Source: Novosphingobium umbonatum
GTDB taxonomy: Bacteria > Pseudomonadota > Alphaproteobacteria > Sphingomonadales > Sphingomonadaceae
Direction of reading: 5' to 3'
Assembly (NCBI RefSeq): GCF_004005905.1
Contig: NZ_SACO01000005.1
Span: forward strand, 1-64,000
Length of the DNA stretch: 64,000 nt
Below are positions 25,579 to 39,382 of the stretch, piece by piece; the stretch's first letter is position 1, and the number at the start of each line of letters is the position of its first letter. Under the pieces are notes generated by a model. The model worked only from the letters and a program-made list of their open reading frames with translations, was not told where the DNA came from and ran no database searches. The position numbers and the translations under genes are program-made.

Positions 25579-26427
25579 TCACCCCACCAACTTCTCATAC
25601 GCCCCCACCACCTCGGCCAGCACTGACAGGGCCAGCACCGAAGGCGTGCGCGCCGCTGGGATCAGCCCGATGGGGGAGCGTAATTTGGCCAAGGCTTCCT
25701 TGCCAAAGCCCAAGGCGGCCAGATGCTCCAACCTGTTTGCGCGCGTTCTGGCACCGCCCTGCGCGCCGACATAAAAGGCCGCTGTGCCCAAGGCCCAAGG
25801 TATCAGGCTGCGTTCCCATTCATGGTCGTGGAACAGGATGGCGGCGGCGGTCCATGGGTCGGGCTGCCAATGCGCGGGCAGGTTGGGGTCTTGGCCCAGC
25901 GACAGGCTGGCCTCGCCGCTCTCGCCATGCGGGCTGGCCAGCAGGACCTCGACGCCCTGCCTTTGCGCCATATCGACCAGAGCGCCCGCTTCCGGCCCGC
26001 TGCCCAGCACCAGCAGGCGCAGGCGGGGGAGATAGCGGCGGGTGAAGTCTGCCGAGATGGGCAGCTCCGCCACCTCGCGCCGCGCCAAGGCCTCCACAGC
26101 GGCCTGCACAAGGGCAGCATCGGGGGCGGGGTCGACCATCACCTCTACCCCCGAACCGCAAGGCAGGCGGATATCCATGAAGGGCGATCCCGCGCCATAG
26201 CGCAGCACGCGGGCCTCGCCGGCCGCTTGCGCCTGATCGGCCAGCGCGCGTTCTAGGCAGCCATCGGCCAGACTGCCCACCATGCGCCCATCGGGCAGCA
26301 CCGCCAATTGCGCGCCCAAGCGGCGGGACCAACTGCCATCAATCCCCACCACGGTGCATAGGGCGCCGCCATGTTCGGCTATGGCAAGCAGGGCGGCAAG
26401 GTCATCGTCAAAGGGCAGGGCGTTCAT
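25579..26427 (-). CDS. XdhC family protein
   Basis: 282 residues from ATG 26427. The N-terminal XdhC/CoxI domain shows 'GGALCTVVGIDGSWSRRLGAQLAVLPDGRMVGSLADGCLE' and 'LPCGSGVEVMVDP'. The C-terminal Rossmann-like domain starts at 'RLRLLVLGSGPEAGALVDMA'. XdhC proteins bind molybdenum cofactor and mature xanthine dehydrogenase-type enzymes. No molybdoenzyme gene is nearby, so the target is unknown. The stop lies 2 bases beyond the palindromic repeat element. Transcribed after the alpha-glucosidase gene with a 10-base gap, so possibly one operon. Confidence 0.85.
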   Translation of the reverse strand: MNALPFDDDLAALLAIAEHGGALCTVVGIDGSWSRRLGAQLAVLPDGRMVGSLADGCLERALADQAQAAGEARVLRYGAGSPFMDIRLPCGSGVEVMVDPAPDAALVQAAVEALARREVAELPISADFTRRYLPRLRLLVLGSGPEAGALVDMAQRQGVEVLLASPHGESGEASLSLGQDPNLPAHWQPDPWTAAAILFHDHEWERSLIPWALGTAAFYVGAQGGARTRANRLEHLAALGFGKEALAKLRSPIGLIPAARTPSVLALSVLAEVVGAYEKLVG

Positions 26428-26437
26428 GCCACGGCTT

Positions 26438-28063
26438 CTAGCCCAGCTTGCGGCGCAGGAACAGGGCAGAGAAGGGGGGCAGGGCCTCCACGCTGCCGCC
26501 ATTGACGGACAGCAGGATATCGCCCGCAGGATGTTGCGGGTGGACTGTATGCGGCCCAAGGTTAAAGGCGCCATGGATCGCTTCCCCCCCAAGGCGGCGG
26601 GTAAAGCTCAACACATGGCCATGGGCCTGCACCGCCTCCATATCGCCCAGCATCAGCGCGGGATGGGCGCGGCGCAGGGCCAGCATCCGGCGGGTCCAAT
26701 GCAAAAGGCTGTCGGGATCGGCCTCCTGTGCATCCACCGCGCGGGCGATATTGTCGGGCGAGAGCGGCAGCCAAGGCTCTCCTTGCGTAAAGCCGCCATG
26801 TTCCGCGCCTGCCTGCCATGGCATCGGCGTGCGCACCCCGTCGCGGCTGAGCGTCAGCGGCCAATTGGCAATGGCCTCGGGGTCTTTGAGCAGGTGGAAG
26901 GGAATATCATCCTGCGTCAACCCCAATTCCTGCCCCTGATACAGGAACACATTGCCGCGCAGGGCCACCAGAAGCGCCATGGCCAGACGGGCAAAAGCGG
27001 GGCGGTTGGCCTCATCGGCCCAGCGCGAGACGAGGCGCGGCGCGTCATGGTTTTCAAAGGCCCAGCTTGGCCAACCCTCGGCGCGGCCTTCCTCGTCCAC
27101 CTCGCCCTGCCACGGGGCCAGCGCCTCTTTCACCCTTTGCGGGGTTAGTTCGGGGGCATAGAGGAAGTCGAAACTATAGGCGCTCGACAGGCGGGTGTCG
27201 CCTGCCGTGTAGGCCTTCATCAGGCTGATACTGTCATCCCCGCCCACCTCGGCCACGCCGAAAACCACGCCATAGTCATCGCAAGTCCGGCGAATGCGTT
27301 CGATGAAGCCCGCCACATCGGGGTGGTTCATGCTGTTGACCTTGTCCTGGAAGTCATAGGAGCGGGTGCGGGGGCGATCATGGCTGGCGGGCGGATTATC
27401 GGTAAAGGCCGGATCAAACATCGAATGGTTGAGCGCGTCAAAGCGGAAGCCATCCACCCCGCGTGCCAGCCAGAAGCGCACGACATCGAGCAGCGCATCC
27501 TGCACCGCGCGGTTATGCACATTGAGCTGGGGCTGCTCTTTCAGGAATTGATGGTAATAATATTGGCAGCGGCGCGCGTCCCAAGTCCATGCCGGACCGC
27601 CAAACACCGATTGCCAATTGGTGGGCGGGGTGCCGTCGGGATTGGGGTCTTTCCAGACATACCAGTCCGACAGGTCATTGTCGCGGTTGGCGCGGCTTTG
27701 CTGAAACCATGCGTGCTGGTCGCTGGTATGGGCGAAAACCAGATCGATGGTGACTTTCAAACCCAAGGCATGGGCGCGTTCCACCAAGGCGTCGAAATCG
27801 GCTAGCGTGCCAAAGCTGGGGTCCACATCGCGGTAATCGGCCACATCATAGCCATAATCGGCCATGGGGCTGGTGAAAAAAGGGCTGATCCAGATCGCAT
27901 CCACGCCCAGACTGGCCACATGGTCCAGATGCGCGGTGATGCCGCGCAAATCGCCCACGCCGTCGCCATTGCTGTCGGCAAAGCTGCGCGGATAGATCTG
28001 GTAAATGGTCGCGCCGCGCCACCACGCTTCCTGTGTGCTGGAGGAGGAAAGCGTCTGGGTCAT
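26438..28063 (-). CDS. Alpha-glucosidase, GH13 family
   Basis: 541 residues from ATG 28063. GH13 regions are intact: 'DAIWISPFFTSPMADYGYDV', nucleophile Asp near 208 in 'GVDGFRFDALN', acid Glu near 273 in 'GVAEVGG' and Asp near 338 in 'FENHDAPR'. The family resembles the alpha-glucosidases/oligo-1,6-glucosidases that release glucose from maltose and isomaltose-type sugars. No signal peptide is seen, so it is cytoplasmic. It lies divergently to the glycogen operon with a LacI-type palindrome in between, which suggests a joint role in alpha-glucan use. The upstream extension to 28192 has no coding support. Confidence 0.92.
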   Translation of the reverse strand: MTQTLSSSSTQEAWWRGATIYQIYPRSFADSNGDGVGDLRGITAHLDHVASLGVDAIWISPFFTSPMADYGYDVADYRDVDPSFGTLADFDALVERAHALGLKVTIDLVFAHTSDQHAWFQQSRANRDNDLSDWYVWKDPNPDGTPPTNWQSVFGGPAWTWDARRCQYYYHQFLKEQPQLNVHNRAVQDALLDVVRFWLARGVDGFRFDALNHSMFDPAFTDNPPASHDRPRTRSYDFQDKVNSMNHPDVAGFIERIRRTCDDYGVVFGVAEVGGDDSISLMKAYTAGDTRLSSAYSFDFLYAPELTPQRVKEALAPWQGEVDEEGRAEGWPSWAFENHDAPRLVSRWADEANRPAFARLAMALLVALRGNVFLYQGQELGLTQDDIPFHLLKDPEAIANWPLTLSRDGVRTPMPWQAGAEHGGFTQGEPWLPLSPDNIARAVDAQEADPDSLLHWTRRMLALRRAHPALMLGDMEAVQAHGHVLSFTRRLGGEAIHGAFNLGPHTVHPQHPAGDILLSVNGGSVEALPPFSALFLRRKLG

Positions 28064-28477
28064 CGCGGGGCCTTTCGTCGCGGGGCAGTAGCCGCATGAT
28101 AAGCGGCCCGCAGCGCAACGCAAAGTGTGTTGCATCGCAGCGGAATACGTATGGCAAAGAAACTTTTTCATGCCCCGTCGACAGGAGCGCAAAAGGGGTG
28201 TTAGCCATAGGTTTCTGGCAAAGGCGGGGCATGATCGCGCCAGCTAGGGGATAATGCAGGGTGAACGGTAACGCATGGTCAACCATGTTGCCGCAAGACA
28301 GTTTAGGTCGACGATAAAGCGCTTTATCGTTGATTATACCTAGGATTTGCGGCGCGCTCCATCATGGGGCGGCATGGCGGCCATGGGGATGAGGGTGGAT
28401 AATGCTGTTGGGCACAGCCTTGAAAGGGGCGGGCCTGTGGCTGCGCCACCTAACTGTCTTGTGGGGAGTATCTTTGC
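28064..28477. promoter_or_regulatory. Divergent control region between alpha-glucosidase and glycogen operon, with a 20-bp palindrome
   Basis: The 414-base gap holds a perfect 20-base palindrome at 28311-28330 (ACGATAAAGC and its mirror), with two more matching pairs outside it (28308-28333). The core AAAGCGCTTT has the central CG and flanking A/T symmetry typical of LacI/GalR-family operators. A weaker inverted repeat CATGG-TCAA-CCATG lies at 28274-28287. No regulator gene is nearby. Otherwise nothing coding is seen. Confidence 0.65.
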
Positions 28478-30910
28478 GTGAGCCAATCGGGAACTTCAGT
28501 CCAACCTGCCGCCCCCTCTGCCGAAGAGATGAAGGCCTTGATCGTGGACGTGCTGCGCCATCGCGTGGGCAAGGACGAGCGCGCGGCCAAGCCGCATGAC
28601 TGGTTCCAGGCTGCGGTGCTGTCGGTGCGCGACAAGATCATCGACCAGTGGTTCGCCTCGACCCGCCGCACCTATGATGAAGGTGGCAAAAGGGTCTATT
28701 ACCTCTCGATGGAATTCCTGATCGGGCGGTTGATGCGCGATGCCATGTCCAATCTGGGCCTGACGCGCGATGTGGAAAATGCCCTGCGTGACCATGGTTT
28801 CGATCTGGCGCAACTGGAAGATCTGGAGCCCGATGCGGCGCTGGGCAATGGCGGGCTTGGCCGACTGGCCGCTTGTTTCATGGAAAGCCTCGCCACGTTG
28901 GACATCCCCGCCTATGGCTATGGCATCCGTTACGTGAATGGCATGTTCCGTCAGCGCGTTGATGATGGCTGGCAGGTCGAACTGCCCGAAACATGGCTGG
29001 CCCATGGCAATCCGTGGGAATTTGACCGCCGCGAAAGCGCCTATCGTGTGGGCTTTGGCGGCGAGGTGCTGGAGGCCAATGGCGGCGTGACATGGCGCCC
29101 TGCCGAGCAAGTGGAAGCCAGCGCGGTGGATACGCCGGTTGTGGGCTGGCGCGGGGCGCGGGTGAATACGCTGCGCCTGTGGACGGCCAGCGCGCTCGAT
29201 CCCCTGCGCCTTGATGCCTTTAACGCGGGCGACCATGCCGGCGCCTTGGCCGAGCAGGTGAAGGCCGACAGCCTTGTGCGCGTGCTTTACCCTGCGGACA
29301 ACACGCCTGCGGGTCAGGAATTGCGCCTGCGTCAGGAGTTCTTCTTCTCCAGCGCCTCCATTCAGGACATTCTGCGCCGCCATGTCCAATACCATGGCGA
29401 TGTGCGCAGCCTGCCCGAAAAGGCCGCGATCCAGCTGAACGATACCCACCCCAGCGTGGCGGTGGCCGAATTGATGCGCCTGTTGATCGACGTTTACGGG
29501 CTGGAGTTCGACGAGGCATGGGACGTTACCAAGGCGACGATTGCCTATACCAACCACACTCTGCTGCCCGAAGCGCTGGAAAGCTGGCCGCTGCCCTTGT
29601 TTGAGCGCCTGCTGCCGCGCCATATGCAGATCGTCTATGCCATCAACAGCCGCGTGCTGCGCGAGGCAGGGCGTGCGGGCATGAGCGGCGAGCAGATTGC
29701 CGCGATCAGCCTGATTGACGAGGGCGGCGAGCGCCGTGTGCGCATGGCCAATCTGGCCTTTGTCGGCGCGCATAGCGTCAATGGCGTGGCCGCGCTGCAT
29801 ACCGAACTGATGAAGTCGACGGTGTTCAGCGATCTGCATGCGCTGTATCCCACGCGGATCAACAACAAGACCAATGGCGTCACCCCGCGCCGCTGGTTGC
29901 AGCAGTGCAATCCGGGCCTGACCAAGGTGATCCGTGAAGGCATTGGCGATGCTTTCCTGGATGATGCAGAAAAGCTGACGGACCTCAATGCTCTGGCCGG
30001 TGACGCGCAATTTGGCGAAAGACTGGCCGAGGTGAAGCGGGCTAACAAGGTGGCGCTGGCCGCGCATTTGAAGCAAGTGATGGGCATCCGCCTCAATCCC
30101 GATGCTTTGTTCGACGTGCAGATCAAGCGCATCCATGAGTATAAGCGCCAATTGCTCAATCTGGTGGAGACGGTGGCGCTCTATGACCAGATCCGCAGCC
30201 ATCCCGAGCGCGACTGGGTGCCCCGCGTCAAGATTCTGGGCGGCAAGGCGGCGCCCAGCTATCACAATGCCAAGCTGATCATCAAACTGACCAATGACAT
30301 CGCCCGCCGCATCAATTCCGACCCCAGCGTGGGCGGATTGCTGAAAGTGGTGTTTGTCCCCAATTACAATGTCAGCTTTGCCGAAAAGATCATTCCGGCC
30401 GCCGACCTGTCCGAACAGATCTCCACCGCAGGGATGGAGGCCAGCGGCACCGGCAATATGAAATTCGCGCTGAATGGCGCGCTGACCATCGGCACGCTGG
30501 ATGGCGCCAACATCGAGATCAAGGATCGGGTGGGGGATGACAATATCGTCATCTTTGGCCTGACCGCGGATGAAGTGAATGAAAAGCGGGCCAATGGTTA
30601 CAACCCGCGCGAGATTATCGAGGGCAATCGCGAATTGCGGCAGGCGGTGAACGCCATTGCCAGCGGCGTGTTCAGCCCCGATGATCCAGACCGTTACAAG
30701 GGCCTGATGGGCGGATTGTATGACCATGACTGGTTCATGCTCTGCGCCGATTTCGACAGCTATACCCAAGGCCAGCGCAAGGTGGACGCCATCTGGCAAG
30801 ACGAAGCCTTGTGGCGCAAATCCGCCATCCACAATATCGCCAATGTGGGCTGGTTCTCCTCTGACCGCACGATCGGCGAATATGCGCGGGAAATCTGGGG
30901 CGTGAAATGA
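28478..30910 (+). CDS. glgP: Glycogen/starch/alpha-glucan phosphorylase
   Basis: 810 residues from GTG 28478, with GGGGAG about 12 bases upstream. The GT35 fold is recognised by 'YYLSMEFLIGRLM', 'DAALGNGGLGRLAACFMESLATL', 'HPSVAVAELMRLL', 'TNHTLLPEALE' and the PLP site 'EASGTGNMKFALNGALTIGTLDGANIEI', with the PLP lysine near residue 660. The enzyme releases glucose-1-phosphate from alpha-1,4 chains. First gene of the glycogen operon; its stop overlaps the glgB start (ATGA). Confidence 0.97.
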   Translation: MSQSGTSVQPAAPSAEEMKALIVDVLRHRVGKDERAAKPHDWFQAAVLSVRDKIIDQWFASTRRTYDEGGKRVYYLSMEFLIGRLMRDAMSNLGLTRDVENALRDHGFDLAQLEDLEPDAALGNGGLGRLAACFMESLATLDIPAYGYGIRYVNGMFRQRVDDGWQVELPETWLAHGNPWEFDRRESAYRVGFGGEVLEANGGVTWRPAEQVEASAVDTPVVGWRGARVNTLRLWTASALDPLRLDAFNAGDHAGALAEQVKADSLVRVLYPADNTPAGQELRLRQEFFFSSASIQDILRRHVQYHGDVRSLPEKAAIQLNDTHPSVAVAELMRLLIDVYGLEFDEAWDVTKATIAYTNHTLLPEALESWPLPLFERLLPRHMQIVYAINSRVLREAGRAGMSGEQIAAISLIDEGGERRVRMANLAFVGAHSVNGVAALHTELMKSTVFSDLHALYPTRINNKTNGVTPRRWLQQCNPGLTKVIREGIGDAFLDDAEKLTDLNALAGDAQFGERLAEVKRANKVALAAHLKQVMGIRLNPDALFDVQIKRIHEYKRQLLNLVETVALYDQIRSHPERDWVPRVKILGGKAAPSYHNAKLIIKLTNDIARRINSDPSVGGLLKVVFVPNYNVSFAEKIIPAADLSEQISTAGMEASGTGNMKFALNGALTIGTLDGANIEIKDRVGDDNIVIFGLTADEVNEKRANGYNPREIIEGNRELRQAVNAIASGVFSPDDPDRYKGLMGGLYDHDWFMLCADFDSYTQGQRKVDAIWQDEALWRKSAIHNIANVGWFSSDRTIGEYAREIWGVK

Positions 30911-33090
30911 AGCCGACTGCCACCGCCATCGAGGCCCTGCTGGAAGGCAAGAATGCCGATCCTTTCGCCTTGTTGGGGGCGTTTGACGGGCCGGAGGGCG
31001 TGTTCGCACGCGCCCTTTTGCCCGGCGCCGAGGTGGCAGAAGCTTTCTCTCTGTCGGGCGAGCCTTTGGGCAGCCTGACAAGGGTGGATGACCGCGGCCT
31101 GTTTGAAGGCAAGCTGTCCGGCCCGCGCCAGCCCTTGCGCTATCGCGCGGGGGCCTTGGGGGCGGAATGGTGGGTCAGCGATCCCTATTCCTTTGGCCCC
31201 GTGCTGGGGCCGATGGATGATTACCTGATCGCCCAAGGCACCCATCTGCGCCTGTTTGACAAGCTGGGCGCGCATTGCATCGAGCATGAAGGGGCCCATG
31301 GCGTGCATTTCGCCGTCTGGGCGCCCCATGCGCAATTGGTCAGTCTGGTAGGCGATTTCAACGATTGGGACCACCGCCGCCACCCGATGCGCCGCCGCGC
31401 CGATATTGGCGTGTGGGAAATCTTCCTGCCCGACATTGGCACGGGGCGGGCCTATAAATATCGCGTCGTGGCCGAAAGCGGGCAGGTGCTGCCCTTGAAA
31501 GCCGACCCCTATGGGCAGGCCAGCGAATTGCGCCCCTCCACCGCCAGCGTCACCGCCCATCCGGTGAAGCAGGATTGGGGCGATGACGCCCACCGCGCGC
31601 ATTGGGCCAGCGTCGACCCGCGCCGCGTGCCTATCAGCATTTACGAAGTGCATGCCGGCAGCTGGATGCGCGACGAGCAGGGCTGGTTCCTCGATTGGGA
31701 TGCGATGGCGGATCGTTTGATCCCCTATGCGGTGGATATGGGCTTTACCCATATTGAATTTCTGCCGGTGTCCGAACACCCCTTTGACCCTTCATGGGGT
31801 TATCAGACCATCGGCCTTTATGCGCCCAGCGCGCGTTTCGGCTCGCCCGAGGGCTTTGCGCGTTTCGTCGATGGCGCGCATCGGGCGGGGCTGGGGGTGA
31901 TTATCGATTGGGTGCCCGCGCATTTCCCCACAGACGCGCATGGGTTGGCCCGTTTCGACGGCACGGCGCTTTATGAGCATGACGACCCGCGCCTTGGCTT
32001 CCACCCCGACTGGAACACCGCCATCTACAATTTCGGGCGGCGCGAGGTTTCCAGCTTCCTGATCAACAACGCCCTGTTCTGGGCCGAGCGTTACCATGTC
32101 GATGGGTTGCGCGTGGATGCGGTGGCCTCGATGCTCTACCGCGATTACAGCCGCAAGGACGGCGAATGGATCCCCAACGAGCAGGGCGGGCGCGAGAATT
32201 GGGAAGCGGTGGATTTCCTGCGCGCGATGAACCGCGCGGTCTATGCGCAAGTGCCCGGCTTTATGACCATGGCCGAGGAATCAACCGCATGGCCCGGTGT
32301 GACCCAGCCCGCCTATGACACAGAAGGCCGCGCTTCCGCTTTGGGCTTTGGCTTTAAGTGGAACATGGGCTTCATGCATGACACTTTGCGCTATATGGCG
32401 CGCGACCCGATCCACCGGCGGCACCACCATACCGACATTACCTTCGGCCTGATGTATGCCTTTGCCGAGAATTTCGTGCTGGCGATCAGCCATGACGAAG
32501 TGGTGCATGGCAAGGGCAGTCTGCTGAACAAGATGGCGGGCGATGAATGGCAGAAATTCGCCAATCTGCGCGCCTATTACGGCTTGATGTGGGGCTATCC
32601 GGGCAAAAAGCTGCTGTTCATGGGGCAGGAGTTTGGCCAGTGGCGCGAATGGAGCGAGGCGCGCGGGCTGGACTGGCATTTGCTGGATGATCGTTCGCCG
32701 CATAACCGGCATGAAGGTTTGCGCCTGCTGCTGCGCGATTTGAACCGGCTCTATCGCTCTATCCCCGCGCTGCATGCCCGCGATTGCGAGGGCGAGGGCT
32801 TTGAATGGCTGGTGGTCGATGATGCCGAGGCCAGCGTCTTTGCATGGTTGCGCCATGCCGGTGACGGTGAAAAGCCCGTGGCGGTGGTGTGCAACATGAC
32901 GCCCAACCCGCGCGAGAATTACCGCCTGCCTCTGCCCATGGATGGCGTGTGGGCGGAAATATTGAACAGCGATGCCACCGTCTATGGCGGCAGCGGCATG
33001 GGCAATGGCGGACAGGTTACCGCGGAACATGGCGCGGCCTTGGTCACATTGCCGCCTTTGGCCACGATAATGTTGCAAATTCAGGATTGA
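30907..33090 (+). CDS. glgB: 1,4-alpha-glucan branching enzyme
   Basis: 727 residues, typical length. An N-terminal beta-sandwich domain and a CBM48 domain ('HFAVWAPHAQLVSLVGDFNDWD') precede the GH13 barrel. Catalytic residues: Asp near 401 in 'GLRVDAVASML', Glu near 456 in 'MAEEST', Asp near 528 in 'ISHDEVVHGKGSL'. It cuts alpha-1,4 chains and re-attaches them as alpha-1,6 branches. Coupled to glgP by a 4-base overlap. Confidence 0.98.
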   Translation: MKPTATAIEALLEGKNADPFALLGAFDGPEGVFARALLPGAEVAEAFSLSGEPLGSLTRVDDRGLFEGKLSGPRQPLRYRAGALGAEWWVSDPYSFGPVLGPMDDYLIAQGTHLRLFDKLGAHCIEHEGAHGVHFAVWAPHAQLVSLVGDFNDWDHRRHPMRRRADIGVWEIFLPDIGTGRAYKYRVVAESGQVLPLKADPYGQASELRPSTASVTAHPVKQDWGDDAHRAHWASVDPRRVPISIYEVHAGSWMRDEQGWFLDWDAMADRLIPYAVDMGFTHIEFLPVSEHPFDPSWGYQTIGLYAPSARFGSPEGFARFVDGAHRAGLGVIIDWVPAHFPTDAHGLARFDGTALYEHDDPRLGFHPDWNTAIYNFGRREVSSFLINNALFWAERYHVDGLRVDAVASMLYRDYSRKDGEWIPNEQGGRENWEAVDFLRAMNRAVYAQVPGFMTMAEESTAWPGVTQPAYDTEGRASALGFGFKWNMGFMHDTLRYMARDPIHRRHHHTDITFGLMYAFAENFVLAISHDEVVHGKGSLLNKMAGDEWQKFANLRAYYGLMWGYPGKKLLFMGQEFGQWREWSEARGLDWHLLDDRSPHNRHEGLRLLLRDLNRLYRSIPALHARDCEGEGFEWLVVDDAEASVFAWLRHAGDGEKPVAVVCNMTPNPRENYRLPLPMDGVWAEILNSDATVYGGSGMGNGGQVTAEHGAALVTLPPLATIMLQIQD

Positions 33091-33119
33091 TCGGTCGCAA
33101 GACATAAGGAGGGGTAAGG

Positions 33120-34382
33120 ATGCGCGAAACCTATGGTCAGCCTCTGGCCCGCGATGCCATGGCCTATGTGCTGGCAGGCGGACGCGGCAGCCGGTTGAAG
33201 GAATTGACCGACAATAGGGCCAAGCCTGCGGTCTATTTTGGCGGGATGAGCCGGATTATCGACTTTGCTTTGTCCAATGCGATCAATTCGGGCATCCGCC
33301 GCATCGGCGTGGCGACCCAGTATAAGGCGCATAGTTTGATCCGGCACATGAACCGTGCGTGGAACTTCATGCGTCCCGAACGTAACGAAAGCTTTGACAT
33401 CCTGCCCGCCAGCCAGCGCGTTTCCGAAACGCAATGGTATGAGGGGACAGCCGACGCCGTTTACCAGAATATCGATATTATCGAGAGCTATAGCCCGAAA
33501 TATATGGTCATTCTGGCCGGCGACCACATCTATAAAATGGACTATGAGTTGATGCTGCGCCAGCATGTCAATTCGGGCGCGGATGTGACGATTGGCTGTC
33601 TGGTCGTGCCGCAGGTGGAGGCGACCGGCTTTGGCGTGATGGCGGTGGATGACAAGGACGTCATCACCGATTTTGTCGAAAAGCCGATCAATCCGCCCGA
33701 AATCCCGGGTAAGCCGGGCTTCAGCCTCGCCTCGATGGGCATTTATGTGTTCGACACGAAATTCCTGTTCGACCTGCTGCGTGAAGATGCCGCCAATCCG
33801 CTCAGCACGCATGATTTCGGCAATGACCTGATCCCCAAGATCGTGAAGGGTGGCAAGGCGGTGGCCCATCGCTTCACCGAAAGCTGCGTGCGAGCCGCGG
33901 ATGAAATTGGCGAATATTGGCGCGATGTGGGCACGCTGGATGCTTATTTCGAGACCAATCTCGATCTGACCGATACAGTGCCCATGCTCAACATGTATGA
34001 CCGCGATTGGCGCATCTGGACCGATCAGGTGGTGGCGGCTCCCGCCAAATTCGTGCATGACGAGGAAGGGCGGCGCGGCCATGCGGTGCGTTCGCTGATC
34101 TCGCAGGATTGCATCGTTTCGGGCGCTACGGCCTATCGTTCGCTGCTGTTTACCGGCGTGAAAATGGGCAGCTTCTCCAGCGTGACCGAAGGGGTGATCC
34201 TGCCCTATTGCAACATCGGGCGCGGGGCGCGGCTCAATCGCGTGATCGTGGATTCGGGTGTGCGTATCCCCGAAGGTCTGGTGGTGGGCGAGGATCCGGA
34301 ACTGGATGCCAAGCGTTTCCGCCGCACCGACAATGGCGTGTGCCTGATTACCAAACGGATGATCCAGCAATTGGACCTGTGA
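33120..34382 (+). CDS. glgC: Glucose-1-phosphate adenylyltransferase (ADP-glucose pyrophosphorylase)
   Basis: 420 residues, preceded by AAGGAGGGG about 5 bases upstream. N-terminal nucleotide-binding loop '[26 protein letters not shown]', '[14 protein letters not shown]', 'FVEKP' and a C-terminal left-handed beta-helix with '[40 protein letters not shown]'. It makes ADP-glucose and is the regulated first step of bacterial glycogen synthesis, usually under allosteric control by glycolytic intermediates. Third gene of the operon, 29 bases after glgB. Confidence 0.98.
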   Translation: MRETYGQPLARDAMAYVLAGGRGSRLKELTDNRAKPAVYFGGMSRIIDFALSNAINSGIRRIGVATQYKAHSLIRHMNRAWNFMRPERNESFDILPASQRVSETQWYEGTADAVYQNIDIIESYSPKYMVILAGDHIYKMDYELMLRQHVNSGADVTIGCLVVPQVEATGFGVMAVDDKDVITDFVEKPINPPEIPGKPGFSLASMGIYVFDTKFLFDLLREDAANPLSTHDFGNDLIPKIVKGGKAVAHRFTESCVRAADEIGEYWRDVGTLDAYFETNLDLTDTVPMLNMYDRDWRIWTDQVVAAPAKFVHDEEGRRGHAVRSLISQDCIVSGATAYRSLLFTGVKMGSFSSVTEGVILPYCNIGRGARLNRVIVDSGVRIPEGLVVGEDPELDAKRFRRTDNGVCLITKRMIQQLDL

Positions 34383-34396
34383 CGGGAGAGTCCCCC

Positions 34397-37541
<3,145 letters not shown>

Positions 37542-37542
<1 letters not shown>

Positions 37543-39311
37543 TGGCGCGATTGGGGGCATGGGTAGAGGGCGGCGACACGCATTTTGCGCTGCGCTCGCC
37601 CCATGCCAGTGCGGTGGACCTGTGCCTGTTTGATGCAGACGGCGCGGAAAGCCGCGTGGCCATGGTGTGCGAGGGCGAGGTGTGGCGCACGAGCTTGCCG
37701 CAGGATTTGCGCGGGCGTGCGTATGGTTATCGCGCGCAGGGGGCATGGGCGCCCGAAAGCGGCCTATGGTTTGATCCGGCGAAATTGCTGGTTGATCCTT
37801 ATGCGGTGGAATTGGACCGGCGTTTCCAATGGGATGAAGCCTTACGCACCTATGGAGCCGACACGGCGCATCTGGTGCCGCGTGCTCTGGTTCCCGCGCC
37901 GATGAAGGCCCTGCCGCTGCAACCACCGCGATTTACCCAAGGCGGGCTGATCTATGAGGTGAATGTCCGCGGCTTCACCCTGCTGCATCCGGAGGTTCCG
38001 CCAGTCCTGCGCGGCACGGTGGCGGCTCTGGCCCATCCGGCGATCATCGCCCATTTGCGCAAGCTGAAGGTGAGCGCGGTTGAACTGATGCCGATTGTGG
38101 CATGGATTGATGAGCGCCATTTGCCACCTTTGGGCCTGCGCAATTTCTGGGGCTATAATCCGGTTTGCATGATGGTGCTGGACCCCGGCCTGTGCCCCGG
38201 CGGAGTGGCGGAATTGCGCGACACGGTGGCCGCACTGCATGAGGCGGGGGTTGGTGTCATCCTCGACATGGTCTTCAACCATAGCGGCGAAAGCGACATT
38301 TACGGGCCGGTTTTGAGCCTGCGTGGATTGAATAATTCCGCCTACGCGCATGATGGCGAGGGGCGGCTGATCAATGATACCGGCTGTGGCAACACGCTGG
38401 ACTTTGCCAATCCGCATGTACGGGCGCTGACTCTGGCGTCTTTGCGCCATTTTGTGGCCCATTGCGGGGTGGATGGCTTCCGCTTTGATCTGGCACCGGT
38501 GTTGGCGCGGGGGCCGGGTTTTGATGCCGATGCGCCGATTTTTGCAGAGATGGCGCGCGATCCTTGGCTGGCCGATCGGGTGATGATTGCCGAGCCGTGG
38601 GATATCGGGCCGGGGGGCTATCAACTGGGGCGCTTTCCGGCGGGTTGGCTGGAATGGAACGACCGCTACCGCGATGACATGCGCCGGTTCTGGCGCGGAG
38701 AGGGGCGTTTGGGCGATTGGGCCACCCGCATGGCGGGCAGCGCGGATATTTTCGGCGAACAGGCCTGTCGCAGTGTCAATTTCCTTGCCGCGCATGATGG
38801 TTTTACGCTGGCCGATACGGTGGCCTATGAAAATCGCCACAATCTGGCTAATGGCGAGGATAACCGCGACGGCCATGGCGAGAATTTCAGCTGGAACCAT
38901 GGCGTAGAAGGGCCGAGCGAAGATCCTGCGGTTGTGGCTGCCCGCGCCAGGGATTTACGCGCCATGCTGGCCTGTCTGTTCGCCTCCACCGGCACGATTA
39001 TGTTGACGGCGGGTGATGAATTCGGCCGCAGCCAGCAGGGCAATAACAACGCTTATTGTCAGGACAGTCCGATTGGTTGGATCGACTGGCAGGCGCGCGA
39101 TGCGGAACTGGAGGATTATGTGGCCGCGCTTTCGGCTGGGCGTGTGGAGCGTCTGGCCCATTTCGCGCAATTCCCACTGGATGGCCAATGGCAGCGCTTG
39201 GACGGAGCGCCGATGCAGGCGAGTGATTGGGACGGGGAAGGCCTGATTTTCCGTGCAGGGGCCTATGGCTTCGGGGTGGATAGGTCCTCGCGCCATGCGT
39301 GGATAGAATAA
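37542..39311 (+). CDS. glgX: Glycogen debranching enzyme
   Basis: 589 residues from the ATG that overlaps the pgm stop (TTGATGG; TTG 37539 is an alternative). N-terminal CBM48-like segment, then a GH13 barrel with 'RNFWGYNPV', 'GVILDMVFNHSGE', nucleophile in 'GVDGFRFDLAPVLARG', acid Glu in 'MIAEPWDIGPGGY' and 'LAAHDGFTLADTVAYENRHNLANGE'. The signature N-x-NGE-style loop after the last motif is typical of isoamylase/GlgX. It removes limit-dextrin branches left by GlgP. Somewhat shorter than the E. coli protein (657), mainly at the C-terminus. Last operon gene. Confidence 0.95.
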
Positions 39312-39314
39312 TCT

Positions 39315-39326
39315 AAGATATATCTT
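39315..39326. promoter_or_regulatory. 12-bp palindrome upstream of padR-like gene
   Basis: AAGATATATCTT is a perfect palindrome 4 bases after the glgX stop and 57 bases before the PadR start. PadR regulators often bind short AT-rich dyads at their own promoters, so autoregulation is likely. Inferred. Confidence 0.5.
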
Positions 39327-39382
39327 GAAATGTTTTTGAGCCGCGCCTATATCCGGATCAACACCGGATGATAGGAGTTTGT

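Noticed and set aside
28496..31081. 861-codon open frame antisense to glgP
   Set aside because: It covers glgP almost exactly and has no signature; long antisense frames are common over GC-rich genes with biased codon use.
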